A DNA stretch of 41,704 bases from contig JAJYXL010000028.1 in the NCBI GenBank assembly GCA_021801785.1, positions 1 to 41,704 on the forward strand, given 5' to 3'. A program made the position numbers and the translations under genes. The notes below the pieces were generated by a model. It searched no databases, was not told where the DNA came from, and saw only the letters and a list, made by a program, of their open reading frames with translations. The first letter of the stretch is position 1, and every line of letters begins with the position of its first letter. Origin of the DNA: Microcaldota archaeon. GTDB taxonomy: Archaea > Micrarchaeota > Micrarchaeia > Micrarchaeales > Micrarchaeaceae. This document shows positions 40,460 to 41,704 of the stretch, one piece after another.

Positions 40460-41542
40460 TTACATAATTATTGCGTCGGCTATATCGTCCGGATCTTTTG
40501 CGACAGAATTTCCAGTAGCCTTGAGTATCCTGTTCATTATCGTCAATCCTATACCCCTCTCGTCAAAACCCTGTATGAATCCTAACTTTGCTTTTGTATC
40601 GTCTAGGGTCCTGAACGCATCGAATAGATTACTCGCAATCTCGTAAAGGTTATCCCCATTGCCCAGTATTATCAACGTGATATTCTGCAGGTCTGTGCTC
40701 TCTCTTAGCTCTTTTGCAGTCTGACTGCTACACAGTATTGCGATCTTCTCTTGCCTCTCTTTTGCGACAACGGCAGCCTCGGCAAATAGGTCTTTGTTGG
40801 ACACTAAGACCAATCTCTTATCAGGAGCGTAATGTTTATACTTCATTCCAGGCGCGATGGCGGTCTCATTATCGATAAGTTTTTGGTTTATTGTTTTTGG
40901 CACGATAATATTGCCGATATGCTTCTCGATCTCATCTACTGTGAGAGCTCCCGGCCTGAGTAATCTTGGCGGCGTGGTAGTCATATCGATTATTGTTGAC
41001 TCTACGCCAAAAGTTGTTTGACCCCCATCTATTATCATGTCAACTTTCCCATCAAGATCTTGTAATATGTGTTTTAATCTGGTAGTGCTGGGTTTTGTAG
41101 AGATGTTTGCGCTTGGGGCGGCGATGGGTGTACCACTCTCTTCTATCAGGCTCAGAGCTATCTTATTGGCGGGACATCTTATCGCTACCGTAGGTAATCC
41201 TGCAGTTACAATACGCGGCACTTTTGGATCAGCCTTAAATAACATCGTTATAGGGCCTGGCCAGACCTTCTTAGCAAAATCGAGTAATCTTCTATCGGTA
41301 TCTACTGTTAAATTATAAAGTGAATTTATCCCAGATATGTGTAGTATTAATGGATTGTCTCTAGGTCTGCCCTTGATCTCGAAGATTCTTTTGCAAGCTT
41401 CAGAATCCAATCCGTTAGCACCCAGTCCATAAACGGTCTCTGTGGGAAATACAACCGTTCCGCCTTCCTTTATTACCTTAGCGGCTGCTATTATCAGCTC
41501 TTTCTCTGGGTTTATCGGATCTATTTTTAGTATGAGTGTCAT
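40460..41542 (-). CDS. sua5: Threonylcarbamoyl-AMP synthase (Sua5/YwlC)
   Basis: The 360-residue product has the YrdC-like domain (VVFPTETVYGLGANGLDSEA, FEIKGRPRDNPLILH, APSANISTKPS, GVESTIIDMT). The C-terminal Sua5 domain starts near 235 after the linker APGMKYKHYAPD, so it is the long Sua5 form. It makes threonylcarbamoyl-AMP from Thr, bicarbonate and ATP for t6A37 of tRNA, with the KEOPS complex completing the reaction. The stop is 50 bases from the convergent nth stop. Confidence 0.95.
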   Translation of the reverse strand: MTLILKIDPINPEKELIIAAAKVIKEGGTVVFPTETVYGLGANGLDSEACKRIFEIKGRPRDNPLILHISGINSLYNLTVDTDRRLLDFAKKVWPGPITMLFKADPKVPRIVTAGLPTVAIRCPANKIALSLIEESGTPIAAPSANISTKPSTTRLKHILQDLDGKVDMIIDGGQTTFGVESTIIDMTTTPPRLLRPGALTVDEIEKHIGNIIVPKTINQKLIDNETAIAPGMKYKHYAPDKRLVLVSNKDLFAEAAVVAKERQEKIAILCSSQTAKELRESTDLQNITLIILGNGDNLYEIASNLFDAFRTLDDTKAKLGFIQGFDERGIGLTIMNRILKATGNSVAKDPDDIADAIIM

Positions 41543-41578
41543 AAAGATCCCTACTCTCTGTTGACAGGGCGGCCGGGA

Positions 41579-41704
41579 TTATACAAGAAGAGACTGTATG
41601 GTCTTTGTAATATCTATATTTGATCTGCCGTCATTGTCAGCTATCTGATCGTGTATCGGGGCGGTTATGTGCCTATCCTGTAGCCTCTTCTCGAATGTAT
41701 CGGG
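41579..41704 (-). CDS. C-terminal end of an unrecognised protein (partial)
   Basis: An open frame enters from the right edge and stops with TAA at 41581-41579. Forty-one residues are visible: a polar, helical stretch (DTFEKRLQDRHITAPIHDQI) and an end ITKTIQSLLV. It lies 36 bases upstream of sua5 on the same strand, so it may share its transcript. The fragment is too short to assign. Confidence 0.5.
   Translation of the reverse strand, partial: PDTFEKRLQDRHITAPIHDQIADNDGRSNIDITKTIQSLLV

Overview
The window is archaeal chromosome. It encodes both subunits of DNA polymerase D, the RNA polymerase subunits Rpo7 and Spt4, initiation factor 5A, the archaeal/eukaryotic-type ribosomal proteins S8e, S24e, S27ae, L15 and L30, NAC, an archaeal two-FtsZ plus SepF division set, and tRNA genes with introns. 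Short intergenic gaps, many overlapping starts, frequent GTG/TTG starts and AT-rich TATA boxes close to start codons fit a small-genome euryarchaeon or DPANN (Micrarchaeota/ARMAN-like) lineage. That placement is inference; no rRNA is present to settle it.

Layout. 1-5.4 kb: a partial gene, a DUF998 membrane protein, spt4-rpo7, a PIN nuclease, a CoA-binding protein, SepF, a DUF488 protein, a SpoU-type RNA methylase and a CPBP membrane protease. 5.2-8.3 kb: a minus-strand run of rps27ae, rps24e, eif5A, ftsZ2 and ftsZ1. 8.5-10.2 kb: a secreted glycoprotein candidate, an unknown protein and rps8e. 10.2-15.8 kb: PolX, a VIT1-like transporter with a ferritin-like domain, an ALG5-like glycosyltransferase and a large polytopic membrane protein. 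15.9-21.1 kb: a plus-strand operon of UPF0147, DP1 and DP2. 21.2-24.5 kb: two unknown proteins, an intron-containing tRNA-Ser(CGA), a processive-type GT2 and DUF424. 24.5-29.6 kb: minus-strand THUMP-FtsJ methylase, NAC, a K+ channel, a CBS protein, a TRM11-like methylase and an MscS channel.

29.6-31.7 kb is accessory. It starts with a very small RNA that I identify as RNase P RNA from its P2/P4 pseudoknot, with the bulged U in P4. It continues with a SnoaL-like gene between two long direct repeats, a RelE-type toxin with a winged-helix partner, and a C39-like cysteine peptidase. It ends at the 3' end of an intron-containing tRNA-Ala(TGC). Short copies of that tRNA end recur at 30415 and inside the RNase P RNA, suggesting integration at the tRNA.

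31.7-41.7 kb: a basic-tailed protein, a beta-CASP RNase, a coiled-coil protein, a GT4 glycosyltransferase, L15, L30, a peroxiredoxin, endonuclease Q, an intact TnpB-only IS605-family element, endonuclease III, Sua5 and a partial gene. The element, with its end hairpins, omega-RNA-like 3' region and readable insertion junctions, sits between the divergent repair genes endoQ and nth and appears to have split the endoQ TATA box.
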